Position numbers and translations under genes: made by a program
The notes under the pieces: generated by a model
What the model saw: only the letters and a program-made list of their open reading frames with translations
Database searches by the model: none
What the model was told of the DNA's origin: nothing
From: Acridotheres tristis
Lineage: Eukaryota; Chordata; Aves; Passeriformes; Sturnidae
Direction of reading: 5' to 3'
Length of the DNA stretch: 64,000 bases
NCBI GenBank assembly: GCA_037013685.1
Contig: CM072894.1
Location: 19,400,949-19,464,948 of the forward strand
Shown here: piece after piece, positions 1-55,577 of the stretch
Layout of the letters: each line of letters opens with the position of its first letter
Numbering within the stretch: the first letter of the stretch is position 1

Positions 1-59
1 TGCTAAGGAGGACTTTATGTGTTGAAGAAATCAAAAACCTCTTGCTAAGGAGGACTTTA
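1..59. repeat. Direct repeat, 17-bp units 42 bp apart
   Basis: The 17-mer tgctaaggaggacttta occurs at 1-17 and again at 43-59. The array may continue before the window. No function is apparent. Confidence 0.7.
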
Positions 60-235
60 GAGTCAGCTGAGTATCTGACCAACATGTAACAACACAGTTT
101 TACATTATAAATATGATAGAGGTAAGGCTGAACACTGTTGGGGAAAACAATTCAAACAGAAAAAAATGCAAACAGAAAACAGCTTCTAAAAGTTTTAATT
201 TTCTTTTCTTCTTTTCTTAAAAAATCTTCCAGGGG

Positions 236-310
236 GACTGGATAGCTCAAGGGGTTGGTAATAGGATACAGAGCCTTTCATCTCTAGGTCACCAGTTCGC
301 ATCCAGGCCA
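236..310 (+). repeat. tRNA-derived SINE-like element (pol III A and B boxes)
   Basis: Positions 243-254 (tagctcaagggg) match the pol III A box (TRGYNNARNNG). Positions 294-304 (agttcgcatcc) match the B box (GGTTCGANTCC) at 9 of 11 positions. The spacing of about 50 nt fits a tRNA. The sequence does not fold as a good functional tRNA, so a SINE head or tRNA pseudogene is more likely. The body may continue to about 410. The family was not identified. Confidence 0.5.
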
Positions 311-2454
311 GGTCAGTAGTGACCAAAAATTATTACCATTTGATGGGTTTACAGTGACCTCTATGGAGTAAGTTGTTGGAAGCATTGTTGGATCAGTTGC
401 TGGAAGCTGTTCTCTTTTTATCCAAGAAGATGTGGCTGATCTTTTCATAGTCTCAGTGATGAGACTGCATTACCTGTTCCTCTAAAGATGCAAGACACAC
501 TGATGCGTTTTGTAGAAATCTTTTTTCTACAATTATTATCAATTTATAATTGTAACAGTTTTTGTTGCTGTTAGTATTCTGCTGCCTGTTCTGGATCTGT
601 GCTGTGGTTCAATGGATGTCAGGGTTTTTATAAAGAACTGCTACAGGCACTCAATTCATGCAAAACCATTCTTTGTGTAAGCAGAGGTAACCTTAATTCA
701 TTTGAGTTGCAGAACTAAATCCCCATCTTTCTTTCTTGACATCTTTATTTTCAGGTTTTTCATCAAGACTAAAGAGAGGAATTCAATCAATGTAACACAT
801 CTGGAACATTTTTATGAGTGGGGAGGAAAAAAGATAAGACAAACATAGCTGGCCTAGAATTTCAAAGCAGCAATAGCATAATGCAGTGTCATAGATCAGG
901 TCAGACTTGGAACAAATTTCAGAATTTCTAATTCTATTTCTAATTTGTATGTTGTTCTCAGTTCCATGAAGCTAAGTAACAACAGATTTATTACTGGGAT
1001 CTTTTAATCACCAAAAATAAAAGCGATATTAAAAAAAAAAAGAAAAAACAGCTAAATTTAAAAATAAAATTGTGGTTTTATAAAAGATAAGGACTATTCT
1101 GCTACAGAAAGGTCCATTTCTACTGTCTGGCAATGGAGGAGACCCTTCATAATGAAAAGAAAATATGTCCTGAAAATAACATTTCTATGTAAGATCTTTA
1201 AACAGGTCCTAATTCCTGGCCATAACATTTGGGAGGAGGAGGGGAGGAGGGTGCTGATTCACGAATGACACAACCACAATATTCCTCTTCCAAAGGCCTT
1301 CCAGAGGCTGTGAAATACAGGTAGTAAAACTGAGCAGTTCTGAGGTTGCTCACAACTGTGTTGGTAGTGGGGGAATGTGCATCTATATTGCAGGGAACAG
1401 AGATGGACTAAGACAACTTAATATACTCCAATATCCATGCCAATCCTTTCCTGCCTCGCTGCAGGACCTAGATTCCTGAGAGTCAGAGCCCTTGTTCATA
1501 TTTTATTTTACCTTTATACCAGGTCCCAAAAGTTTACAGAATAAAAAATTTAAAATTTAAAATAAAATATAAGTTGTAATGAGAACCTGGAATTGGATAC
1601 TTAAGGAAAAATAATTGCTCATCACAGAAGTTTTGATAGGTCTGACAGACACATGTGATTAATTATTGTATATATCAGAACAATACACTTTTATCTACAT
1701 AAAATTTATTGACATCTTGCCTGCAAATGTCTGAGGAGGCAACCCCCTCAAAAATAATTCAAAATGCAAAATCGAAAGTCCTAAATATATCCTTTTTTAG
1801 ATAAATGAAGGGTATTGCTAACTTAAGACATGAAACAACAAGACTGGAGCTTGAAATAAATTATGTTGATTCAAGTAGACACATATTGCAAACTTGTCTT
1901 GCTTTCGTATACAAAGAAATTAATCTTTGTTATAATCTTGCATGGAACAATAAGGCAATAGAGTTATGTATTTAATTCGCGCATAATTCTTTTATGTAGA
2001 GCTTAGTTTCTAGATTCATGGCATTTGTATTTTCAGCTTAAATTTCAAAACTATGTTGATCAAATTACAGGTTGCCATTTTGCTTTAAACATTTTTTTAA
2101 GTTATAATTTCATGCATTTTTAGAATTTTATTATGTCTACATTTTTCATTTAGCACATTTTTCTTTTTTATCTAAAACAAGTAAGTGTCAGGCATCATCT
2201 TACTACTACCAGGTCTTCTCTTTTGTTTTTCTATTAATTATTTTCATTCTCTCATTTATTTTCTTTTCGTTACATGTACTATGCTAATAATTTAAAGGAA
2301 TGGTGCAATGCTGCAGGAATTAATGTACTGCTTTAAATTTTATAGTATTAGTTTCTGAATAAGCATTTATAGGAATGGTGAAACAGTATACAAAAATATA
2401 TTGCTGTAAATATGCTTATACTCTTTTCTCTTTCCTCCTGTATTTGTGTACTAG

Positions 2455-13576
<11,122 letters not shown>

Positions 13577-15655
13577 GAGCAAATGGCAAGCAAAATCATA
13601 GATGTGCAAAGTAGTTCATAGTCTGTGTCTGTGTCAACAGGACTCCTGAAGGAGGTCTATGCCAAACTGACAATTTTTACAAATATACTGTACATTAAAG
13701 GTCAGTGCCTATTAAAAGACAGTGACCCCTTGTCAGTGACTGTGACTGTGATAAGAAGAAACAACCTTGACAGGAGGTTACTGTTCTCACTACCAGCTGA
13801 CACTGCTGAAGAGGAGAGAAAAAATGGCTACACAGACTGTAGGGACCAGTTAAAGGGGTGTGAAACCAAGTATTTGTGTGTTTAGCATAAAACAATATGG
13901 TAACTGTATCCACTGTTTGCATTTCAACTGCCACATACTTCATATTTTTACAAAATCTGTGTTGGTGGATTCATCTTGTTTTTATTCATATGTTGTTTAT
14001 TATATGTGACTATTTTTGTAAATGGGGCTTCTGTTGGGGCAGGGAATTAAGTACACCTTTACAGGCACAAGGGCCAGGTGTTCTATTATACAACTAATAC
14101 ACACAGAAATTATTTGCATGAAGGCATGCTGCACTTATAGATCATGCATGAAAATAACATTAAGTCATAAAGAACAACAGGTTTTTTTAGCACAGTGTTT
14201 CTGGAAAGGAATAACAGATTTTGAGGTGCTTAATTAATGTATTCATGTTGTTTCATGTTCAAACAAGTCTTAGTATGCCTGTAAAGTCCTCTGCAACTCA
14301 CAAGAATAGTAAACATGGTTTACTTTTTGCACAGGCCATTAAGTTTCAGAAGATGCAAACTTCTTCCTAGGTCTGGAGTCACAGATTTTGTCTTTGTCAA
14401 ATGTCTTTCTGCATACAAATACTAAATGAATCTGCCTCAGCCCACCAAATTGATCAAAAAGAGCCCTCTGTAAAGTTGTTCTGCTTTTTCCTGCAGTATT
14501 GTTTAGCCATCTTCAGCTCTCAGTAAGGTTGATGTTGTACACATTAATGAAAAGCCCTCTGCTATGTAAATAATTTTTAACCTGTGGTGCATGTTTGAGC
14601 AAACAGATAATGACTTTAGCACATTTATTGCATCAAATATGTACCACAATAAGTGTAGTGTGCAAGCATTCAACAGGTAAAATTATGTATTATCTACCAT
14701 TATAGATAGTTTGGATGCAATCAATGCATGTTTATATTGCCTATGCTGCTATTCCTTTAACTGTCCAGGATTCTTAATCATGGGAAGCCATACATCAGAG
14801 CTAAATGAAATAAACTACTCAAAACGACCTCATTTCTCCATACCATTAAGCAATATTTTGCAGCTATTTAGGAGCTTATTTGTTTTACATTTCTGAATTT
14901 TCAGTGAAAAGCATATAGTGTATATCCAAACTGTACAAATGTTGAAAACTACTAGACCTGTTGAAAATAATGTTAGGATTTTATAAGCAAATATAAATAC
15001 TGTAAAAATCATTTTATTTTATTTTTCAGCATTATGTACATAAAACAAGAACTGAATTTTATCTTCAGGTTGATGTCCCAACATTTTTGTTACTTTCAGT
15101 CCATAGCACTTTTTCACAGAAGAAGTCCAGAGAACAAGATATAACTAAGTGAATGGATAACTGTAGGATCTTATTTTTTACAGTATTTGCCAACATATAA
15201 ATAATTTCTGCGAAATAAGTTAATAATTTGCTTCTAAAAAGCTATGTTTTTGGGGTTTTTTTTTCAGTTGGGAAATGGTCTAAAGTTCAAATTGAATGTC
15301 TAAGCAGTGCCTGCATCATAAGTTTTCAGATACAACCTTTCTTTCAGAGAATCCTGAATCTTTTCTCATATTTACTCACTTTTTTTTTTCCATTCATGCT
15401 GTACTAGAACAGTTCTAAATGTTATCTAGGGTCCACGATATTTTTTCACAGAGAAAGTAGCAAAATTGTATAATCCAATCCATCAGGACATTTTATGTTT
15501 CTTACACAGGAAAATTAAATATAGATTACTTTTATTAAAATTATGGACTAAATCTGTATTAGTGAACTGCATGCAGGAAAATGCTATTACCCTAACTTAT
15601 GCTAAAGAACATTATTAACGCGTCAAAATAATAAAGATTACATTTTTTATTGTAC
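13577..15655 (+). other. SCN1A: SCN1A 3' UTR (inferred)
   Basis: AT-rich sequence with no long coding frame follows the stop codon. An AATAAA lies at 14809-14814 and a stronger candidate at 15630-15635 with T/GT-rich sequence just downstream. The end is therefore placed near 15,655, giving about 2.1 kb, similar to what I know for mammalian SCN1A. Transcript evidence is needed to fix the end. Confidence 0.6.
15630..15635 (+). promoter_or_regulatory. SCN1A: Candidate SCN1A polyadenylation signal
   Basis: AATAAA about 2.05 kb after the stop codon, followed by T-rich then GT-rich sequence (ttgtgtttatt), the usual layout of a cleavage site. AATAAA at 14809 is a possible proximal alternative, but its downstream sequence is less GT-rich. 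Confidence 0.5.
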
Positions 15656-17400
15656 GTTCCTTTTGTGTTTATTATCTAACATTAATATAAAAAGAGAATG
15701 CTTTTAAACCACAGAATGAGAGGATACCGAAAACCTTTACAACAGCTATACTGTTCTTCCATGTAAGAAAATCACTGGGACTTGCTTGTTAGTTACTAAT
15801 TAAGAATTTCTTATTTAATGTGTGTTAGACAGTGAGCATGATGCTTCTGCATGTATCAATAGTTCTGCCCTGGGTGCCTTCATGCAGCAGCTTTATGCAG
15901 TGGGGTGCACAGCCATCAAATACCAGAGCTGCCCTCAGTGCGTCCCAGGAGGCTCAGAGCAGTCACAGAAATGAGAACTGAGCATTCAAGAGTTTACAAA
16001 GACAAAATGAGGACAGAAAATAGTACTAGATCCATGACATTCCTCAGCCTGGATGGAGAGCCAGTTTATTCTTGCTGGGTGCTGTTCACAAACAGGCTAC
16101 AGAGCATCTCACATTTGAGTGCATTTCTGAAAAAGGTGAAATGGTGTTGGAATGAATAAATCATTGGTCTTTTCCTCAAGAATTTTTAAAAATCCCTCTG
16201 GAAGCACTCCCTTCCTAGAAGCAGCCATTTGTGGGTACCGATAGGGGAAAAACAAATGCATCTGGAAAGTGGGCCTGTTCCTTATTCTTTATCAATTGCT
16301 TCCGTGAATTTCTGGAAATATTAATTTTATATGTTTACATAATTTTATATTGCGTTCCCCTACAACTTACAACAAAAATGCTCATAGGTGAATACTGAAC
16401 TTAATATGAAACCAGTTGGTGAGCAGTTGTAGTCTGTATGCTTGCTTAGTGGCTAATGCAGAAATAAAATTTCATAGCATTTTCCCTGAAATTCATCACA
16501 AATTTTTCAGGGGAGGGACATTTTTCTCTGTAAAATTGTTGTGAAATACATTATGAAAAATGACGTCTACAACTTCGATTAAAGTGATGTCCAAGAAAGT
16601 ATTTGACGTTCACTAGGTGATGTCCAAGAAAGTATTTGACAGTTGGAGTCTATTAAAAATGCCTAAGTATAAAAATGAAAAGATAAGTATTTTTCAGATT
16701 AATATGTCGACAAAAGACGTCTTAAAGGGTTACCTTAAAAAGTATGTAAAAACCTCCAACTTATTTCTCATACCTCTATTAGGTTTTAAATGTTACAGAG
16801 GCCTAAACGTTGAAGAACAAGTCAAGCAGAACTTACACACGGCAGGACATTCAGAGGATTGTCTTGGCCAACAAGGAAACGCAAGCATGCTTATTGCATA
16901 GTCTTCTTGGGCACCTCCAGATGCTGGGCATGAGAAGCTGGGACAGAAGCCCGTGAGTGATGGATTTGCTAGGGGAGATCACTGTGAGCACTCTGCCAGA
17001 AGAGCCAAGCAGCTTCTCCCACAAACTCCGTGCAGGTTGGGCTCTCCTCCTTGTACTTGGTGCCATCACCGCCAGCTTTCCTGAATGGACTGCACTCCCA
17101 TTCCAAAGGAATGCTCTTTGTAACCTTTATTTCTGGTGGCTAGAAATTATGGCTGGGAATGCTCTCACTTCCACAGGAAAACCTGAATTTTACTAGTCTT
17201 TGCAACTCTAATTCTCCAGGAGGAAAGAAAGGGGGAAGAAGAAATGAAGTTTCTCTATCTGATGCGACCCTATTGCTATCGTACTTCTCAGAGAAGTGTC
17301 ACATAAATTGAAGCGCTCAGCTACATTATGAAACGTATGGAATGTGGGCCACTTAGTCGTACGTTCAGCCGAGAAAAGCAAGGAAATAAACACATTCCCA
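15656..17400. other. SCN1A-TTC21B intergenic region
   Basis: About 1.7 kb between the inferred end of SCN1A and the TTC21B CpG island. It is AT-rich until about 16,850 and moderately GC-richer afterwards. The only structured item recognised is the partial copy of TTC21B exon 3 at 16584-16659. The open frame at 16617-16901 has no recognisable product. Confidence 0.7.
16584..16659 (+). pseudogene. Tandem partial copies of TTC21B exon 3 and its splice acceptor
   Basis: Positions 16612-16659 match 18951-18998 (last intron bases ACTAG plus the first 43 nt of exon 3) at 47 of 48 positions. A second, shorter copy of 24 nt lies at 16584-16607. Both copies share the same T where exon 3 has C (18976), so one probably arose from the other. 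Intron bases are included, so it is a DNA-level duplication and not a retrocopy. It lies upstream of the TTC21B start, lacks a good pyrimidine tract and does not extend through the exon. Confidence 0.9.
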
Positions 17401-17456
17401 CAGTTCTCATTCGCCATTCCGCCCGTGAGCGCCCCCAAGCACAGCCGCCCGCCCGG

Positions 17457-17475
17457 CCGCCGGCAGGGGGCGCCA
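17457..17475 (+). promoter_or_regulatory. CTCF-like motif in the TTC21B island
   Basis: The 19-mer ccgccggcagggggcgcca holds a perfect AGGGGGCGC core and matches the 19-bp CTCF consensus at about 14 positions. It sits about 170 bp upstream of the TTC21B start, at the border with the sodium channel gene. Motif-based only. Confidence 0.45.
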
Positions 17476-17646
17476 CGGCGCCGGGAGCCGTCATCCCGCT
17501 CCCTCAGGCTCGCCCTGCGGTCCCGCCCGCCGCTTTCCTAGAGGATTCCTTCCCGTGTCTCTCCCGCCTCCTTCCCGCCCAAGCCAATGGCACGGCGCTG
17601 TCCTCCCCCTTCCGGAGCCCCCCCGCGGTGGCGTTGGGTAGCGACG

Positions 17647-50678
<33,032 letters not shown>

Positions 50679-50935
50679 ATTTTTTTTTTGTATGAGTCAT
50701 GGAGTTTTGTTAATCAGACTTTAGAAACTGTGAATTAAATACTGCAGTGACAGACCACGTCAGCAAAAAAATACTGTGGATATGATGAATTTAACTATAT
50801 TTGAGACCTGGATTATTTTTATGAAAACTCTGCAACCCTGAAAGAAACTGTATTTTTCTCATTCAGGATAGAATACCATCCCTGCGTGTGTTTTGTAAAG
50901 TGTCCACATAATAAAGTGTTATTGGCATTATAAAA
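50679..50935 (+). other. TTC21B: TTC21B 3' UTR (inferred)
   Basis: A short untranslated tail of about 260 nt ends shortly after the AATAAA at 50910-50915. The exact cleavage point is unknown. Confidence 0.65.
50910..50915 (+). promoter_or_regulatory. TTC21B: TTC21B polyadenylation signal
   Basis: AATAAA 232 nt after the stop, followed by gtgttattgg, a GT-rich stretch suited to CstF binding. It is the first canonical hexamer after the stop. Confidence 0.7.
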
Positions 50936-50939
50936 ACGT

Positions 50940-53900
50940 TTGAAATACATAACTCAATATTTTGTTGTGCTTACTTGAAATAACACTAAAACAACAACCT
51001 GTCTCATCTAGTGGATATGTATTGTTAAGATGCTGCATTTTAGTTCCTGTAACCCATTACTTCATAATTACAGTGTAATCTTTATTAGTAGAGGTGTATT
51101 TCTAAATTATGAGGGCGTTTTATTTCTACATATATTCAAGGCATGTTTTGGGGTTTTTTTTAAATCTTGAAAACAAACAGCTGTATGCATTGTTCTCAAT
51201 TAAATTTGCATTTTTAATGAAAATGTAACAGTTAAAATTTAGATCCTGTGTAAATACTCAGTAAAGACATTCATAGATCCTGCAGGTCTTACACAGAATT
51301 TACTTTCTGCTCATGCTATTATCCACCTGACAGATTTCCATGAAGAGAACCGTTCTTAATTCATAGTGGATAGTCTTCAACACTGTATGTGTAGACAATA
51401 TAGTCATATATGCAGAAATTGGCACTCACTTTGTTTGATTTCTATAAAACATCTTTTTAGGGAAGTAACTTTTATTACAGAGGATTATGATCTTGTCTTA
51501 CATACAGAATACCTGTGAATCTTCAGGGGCACAGTAGCGTGTCATGAAAGGAAGGAGAAAGATCAGGTTTCTTTTCACTGATGCAGAAAAAACACTGTTG
51601 TACTGCTGTATTTGGTTTTTAAACAGCACTTAATGTATATCTTAATAGAAAAATAATATTTTGGCATGAAAAGGGAATTCTAAATGGTAGTGATTAAGTT
51701 TATATATTTTATAAGAAATTTGAGTTTTTAGCTTTTTCTGTTGACATTGCAAAGAAGTCACTTTCAGTTTGATTTTTGGGTTTCTTTTTAGGACGACTCA
51801 ATGTTAAGGCTGCCAAAGGGAGCCTGTTTACTGTTGTATCTAATCTTGCTTATCAATAAGTGGGTGCTGTATCTTGGGGAATTTTTGGCCTTGTTTCCTG
51901 AATACGATGAGGTGCATCACTTAGACAATGATGCTGCCTGCTGGTGGTTGCTAGGTCCTACATTCCAGTAACTTTGGAGCTGGTGGTCAGCTAAACGAAG
52001 ATGTATCTCAGAAGATGTGTCTCAGAACTATAACACTTCTGCAAGATTTGTGTGAATATTAGAATGGAGACTCAAATAAATGGTCTCTTCTTCCCCAGGG
52101 TCCTTGAAACCTGTGGTGTGGCTTTGTCCCTTCTCTTTGAGCGCTGTCAGTCAGTGTGTTCATGACTGTACCAGGCACAGTACAAGCCCCCTGTTTTTTG
52201 TATGTAAGTTTTGCAGCATGACAGAACTCAGAGGAGGAAGTTTTAGTATATTAGGGAAAAACTGATGGTATGGGAGTAGAATGAGGAACATGGAAAGATC
52301 TGGAAAATGCTGAGGATAGAGGGAACTCTGACAGGTGGGCTGTAAGCTATAAATTAAACTATGCTTGTTGGTGGGAGTTTTTTCACTATTAAAAAGTACT
52401 TATTGAGGCAGCTTCTAGTAAAGCAACATTTCTTTGTGCACAGCCATATTCATGCAGGATCAATGTGTTGTTACTTCGTGGATAGCACAGGAATGACATT
52501 TAACTGAAGTTCAGAATAAAACTAGGTGCAAGACGTTTTAAAAAATGTCAAGACATCTGCATCTGATTTGCTTTTCTCACAAGATGGACATTAGCCTTTC
52601 ATAAGGTGGGTGTGACAGACTAAGTCATGACAATGGTAAGATACAGAAATTAGTTGACAGAAATTGAACTGAGACTTTAGGCTTTCTGTGACTTAACTTT
52701 CAGTGAACAGTTTTATGCATACACCATGCATCTCTGAATTCCCATTAGCCATCTAGTCACTTGTGTCTTTTTATAGATGAGGTCTTTTAAATGAGAGTAC
52801 AAATGAGACACGTCTTTGTGATTTCAGTTTAAAAAAAGAAAGGCTCTAGGTAGTCTTTCTGAAAAAACCTTGCTTTAATGTAATATTCTCAGAAGAAATA
52901 AATGTCCTTTCTATATTCCTTTTGGTTTATATAAGCAAATTTGAGTCTTACTGTGCTTCACTTCTTTTTTTTTTTAACTTTTTCTCTGCAGAAGAAATGG
53001 TTTGGTGTCATATCTCTCTGCTTTTACTGTTTCTTACTTTAAAAATGCATGTTTGGTGGGGGGTTTTAGCTTCTTAATAAGTGGGTTTGAATGGAACAGA
53101 CTTCTGGGATGGAGGAGAGTCAGTAATGCTGATTTCAAAGCCCTGCACTCTTCAATGTGATGTTGCTTAGCAACCCATCTTCCAGTTTTGCCTTTGATGA
53201 ATAAAAGAGGAGAGTGAAGCTGTGGTTTCTATTGATTCATTCACTGGAACTGAAAATCTAAGCATCTTATAGCTATAGCAACATAAGCCATAGGTGTCTC
53301 TTTCTTTACTCTCATTCCCTTTTATCTGCAGGTACAGAATGCCTAGGATATCTTCTAGAAGAAATGAAATTATTTTTGGTAACACTGTGCTAAATAATAC
53401 TTTGTTGTAATTTGTAACCTTTTTTTTAGATTTGTACCAATGCTAGCAAGATGGTCTGGGGCATACCATTAGACAGAAATAATAAGTATAAATAGCTAAA
53501 AATTATTGAAGTGGTAAGACTCTTAACAAAAATAAGGAATTTGAAGGGTTTTTTTCCCCCGGTTTTTGGACTAAGTTTGACTATTGCAAATCTTTTCTCA
53601 AATATGGCTACACCAATTTTTAGAAAGGCTGCAGACTTCCTAAAATCAGCCAGCTCTGGTTTAGTAACCAGACATTTAATCTTGTTCTTCGTTAAATGAG
53701 TGAGTAATTTTATAAAATACCGTAAACAGAGTTTGTAATGTTAGAGAATTAGCTGAAGATTTTCTTTGAAAAGTGACATTTCAAGGAAGTCTCAGTGGCA
53801 GTGGATTCTGGCTCTTCAGAAGTTGATAGTAACTCATTAATGTGTTCCATATACAGTGGGGAAAAACAGAAAAATAACTTAAGGAAATATTTCACTAGCA

Positions 53901-54870
53901 ATTACTTCTCCATCAGCTTATGACTGTGCCACTTTTCAACAGTGATTTTGCTATCTAGCTTCATTTGCTCTGTGGTTTACCTCTCGCTTCATCTTGCAAT
54001 GAAATTAGAACTCTGGTTTTTGCAACAGTGCCCTGCCATAAAATGTTAAGAATTGGACCATTACTGCAAAAATCTCATGCTTTTGTCTCTGCTAAAAGTT
54101 GTTGCTAATTATGTGACATGATGCTTGCTAAAAGAGAAGCTATGTGAATGGTCTAAGTCTTGTTCTGAAGTGGGGTTTTCTTTGATACTGTTCTTTGTTT
54201 GGTTGGGTGTTTGGGTTCTTTTGGGGTTTTTAAGGAGTCAGTATGCTGTTAATGCAGGCTTTATTTTGGGAAACAGCATATTTTTAAAAGTTCGCTCTGG
54301 AAATTTGCCTTGAATTTTTTGCTACAAAAGTTGAACACCTGCTATGCCTCTCTCGGGTGATGTAGTGCTTAGCACAGTTCAGGCATCAGCTGTCAAAGTC
54401 ATAAAGGAAGGATTTTAACATCCTAGAAAAAACAGAACCTAGGAATTGTGAGAGATTCTCATCTAAATCTTATTCCTGGGCAATATTAATTCCTAAAAGA
54501 ATTGGCGTCACCATTTTTGGCATTGCTGTGACACAAATCAGTACCACTACTGCCAACTCCTTTTCTGCTCCCTGAGCACCTTTAGATACCTGCGGTTAAG
54601 CAGCTCACAGGAAGTTTTGAAGTGCTGGGGTGAGACGGTGATTGTGCTGCTATTATTAGAGAGGAGGAAGAAGGGGAGACTCTACACTCTGTTACGGGAG
54701 TGCAAATATTACTTTGGGTTTTTTCTCCCCCACATGAAACCATGCTTCTGTAGAAATGTGATTTTGTACCTATCTCTCTGGGCAACTGCATTGTGAAGAG
54801 CTGTGTGATATCCCTTCTCCTAGCCTGTGATCTCACCTCAGGTTTTGTGTTCTGTTTCCCAGCACTGGGA
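50940..54870. other. TTC21B-GALNT3 intergenic region
   Basis: About 3.9 kb of AT-rich sequence from the TTC21B polyA site to the GALNT3 CpG island. I see only short chance ORFs and small local duplications (for example tctcagaagatgt near 51,995-52,025). No gene or transposon was recognised. Confidence 0.7.
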
Positions 54871-55159
54871 GTGCTTGGTCAACCCCATCTTGCACAACGT
54901 GACGCTTGGGTGGTTGAAGCAAGCCCCGCTGCCGTGCGGCCCTAGCTCGGCCGTGCGGCGCTGGGTGCGCGCTCAGTGCCTGTGCCAGAGCCCCGCGTCT
55001 CCAGCGGAGCGGGAGCGGGATGGGCGCAGCCGCTCCCCGGGCGCGCCCCCGCTGCCGCCTCGCGCACCTGGGCGCCAGGTGAGGGCGGGGCGCGGGCGCA
55101 GGCGCGGGGCCGGCCGCGCGCACCTGGCGGGCGCGGGGCGGAAGCCGCAGAGCCCGCCC

Positions 55160-55228
55160 GGCTCCGGCCTCCCGGGGCTCCGGTGCCGCTCGCTCGGTAG
55201 CACATTCGCCGTCCTCCCGCCGGATGAG
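55160..55228 (+). other. GALNT3: Candidate GALNT3 non-coding exon 1 (5' end unknown)
   Basis: Only the 3' border can be proposed: gccggatgag followed by the strong donor gtgagt at 55229. The 5' limit is a guess. The downstream exon at 62890 starts with an acceptor and untranslated sequence, so at least one upstream exon must exist. Confidence 0.4.
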
Positions 55229-55434
55229 GTGAGTGGGGGGAGCCGCGGGAAGCACCGCGCGGCTCCGCTCCTCCTTGGCCTCTCCAAGGGCTGTGGCCGG
55301 CGGCGGAGCAGCGTCCGGTGCCGCTTCTCCTCCGCTCGCCGCAGCTTGTGCGGACGCGCCCGGCGGGACTCGGCGGGCGGGCGGGAGCCGTGAGGACACG
55401 GAGCGGTTCGGCGAGGGGCGCGGGGCCGGTGCGG

Positions 55435-55577
55435 CCCTGGGGGTCCCCCTCAGCCGCCCCTGCCCTGGGGGTCCCCCTCAGCCGCCCCTGCCCTGGGGGG
55501 CTCCCCCTTAGCCGCCCCCGCCCTTGGGGTTCCCCTTAGCCGCCCCCGCCCTTGGGGTCCCCCTCAGCCGCCCCTTG
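55435..55577. repeat. GC-rich minisatellite, 28-bp unit, five copies
   Basis: Units start at 55435, 55463, 55491, 55521 and 55549. The core is ccctgggggtccccct followed by cagccgcccctg, and the third copy is 30 bp. Copies diverge slightly (ccctgggg against cccttggg). It lies in the GALNT3 island just after the candidate exon 1 donor. Its minus strand carries repeated G-runs, and each unit has a GGGG/CCCC palindrome. Confidence 0.9.

Larger units (their letters stand above)
1..2454 (+). other. SCN1A: SCN1A intron (3' part of intron 20 by homology)
   Basis: AT-rich intronic sequence ending in the acceptor at 2453-2454. It holds a short direct repeat at 1-59, a tRNA-SINE-like element near 235-310 and a possible unproductive exon at 2124-2180. 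No coding exon was seen. Confidence 0.8.

Noticed and set aside
243..304. Functional tRNA gene
   Set aside because: A and B boxes are present, but the acceptor and anticodon stems do not pair convincingly. A SINE or tRNA pseudogene fits better.
16617..16901. 94-residue open frame beginning in the exon-3 copy
   Set aside because: It is in a different frame from TTC21B, has no homology I recognise, and runs into AT-rich intergenic DNA.
54827..55399. 188-residue open frames on both strands in the GALNT3 island
   Set aside because: Low stop-codon frequency in GC-rich DNA explains them. Composition is Ala/Arg/Pro/Gly with no domain, and both strands are equally open.
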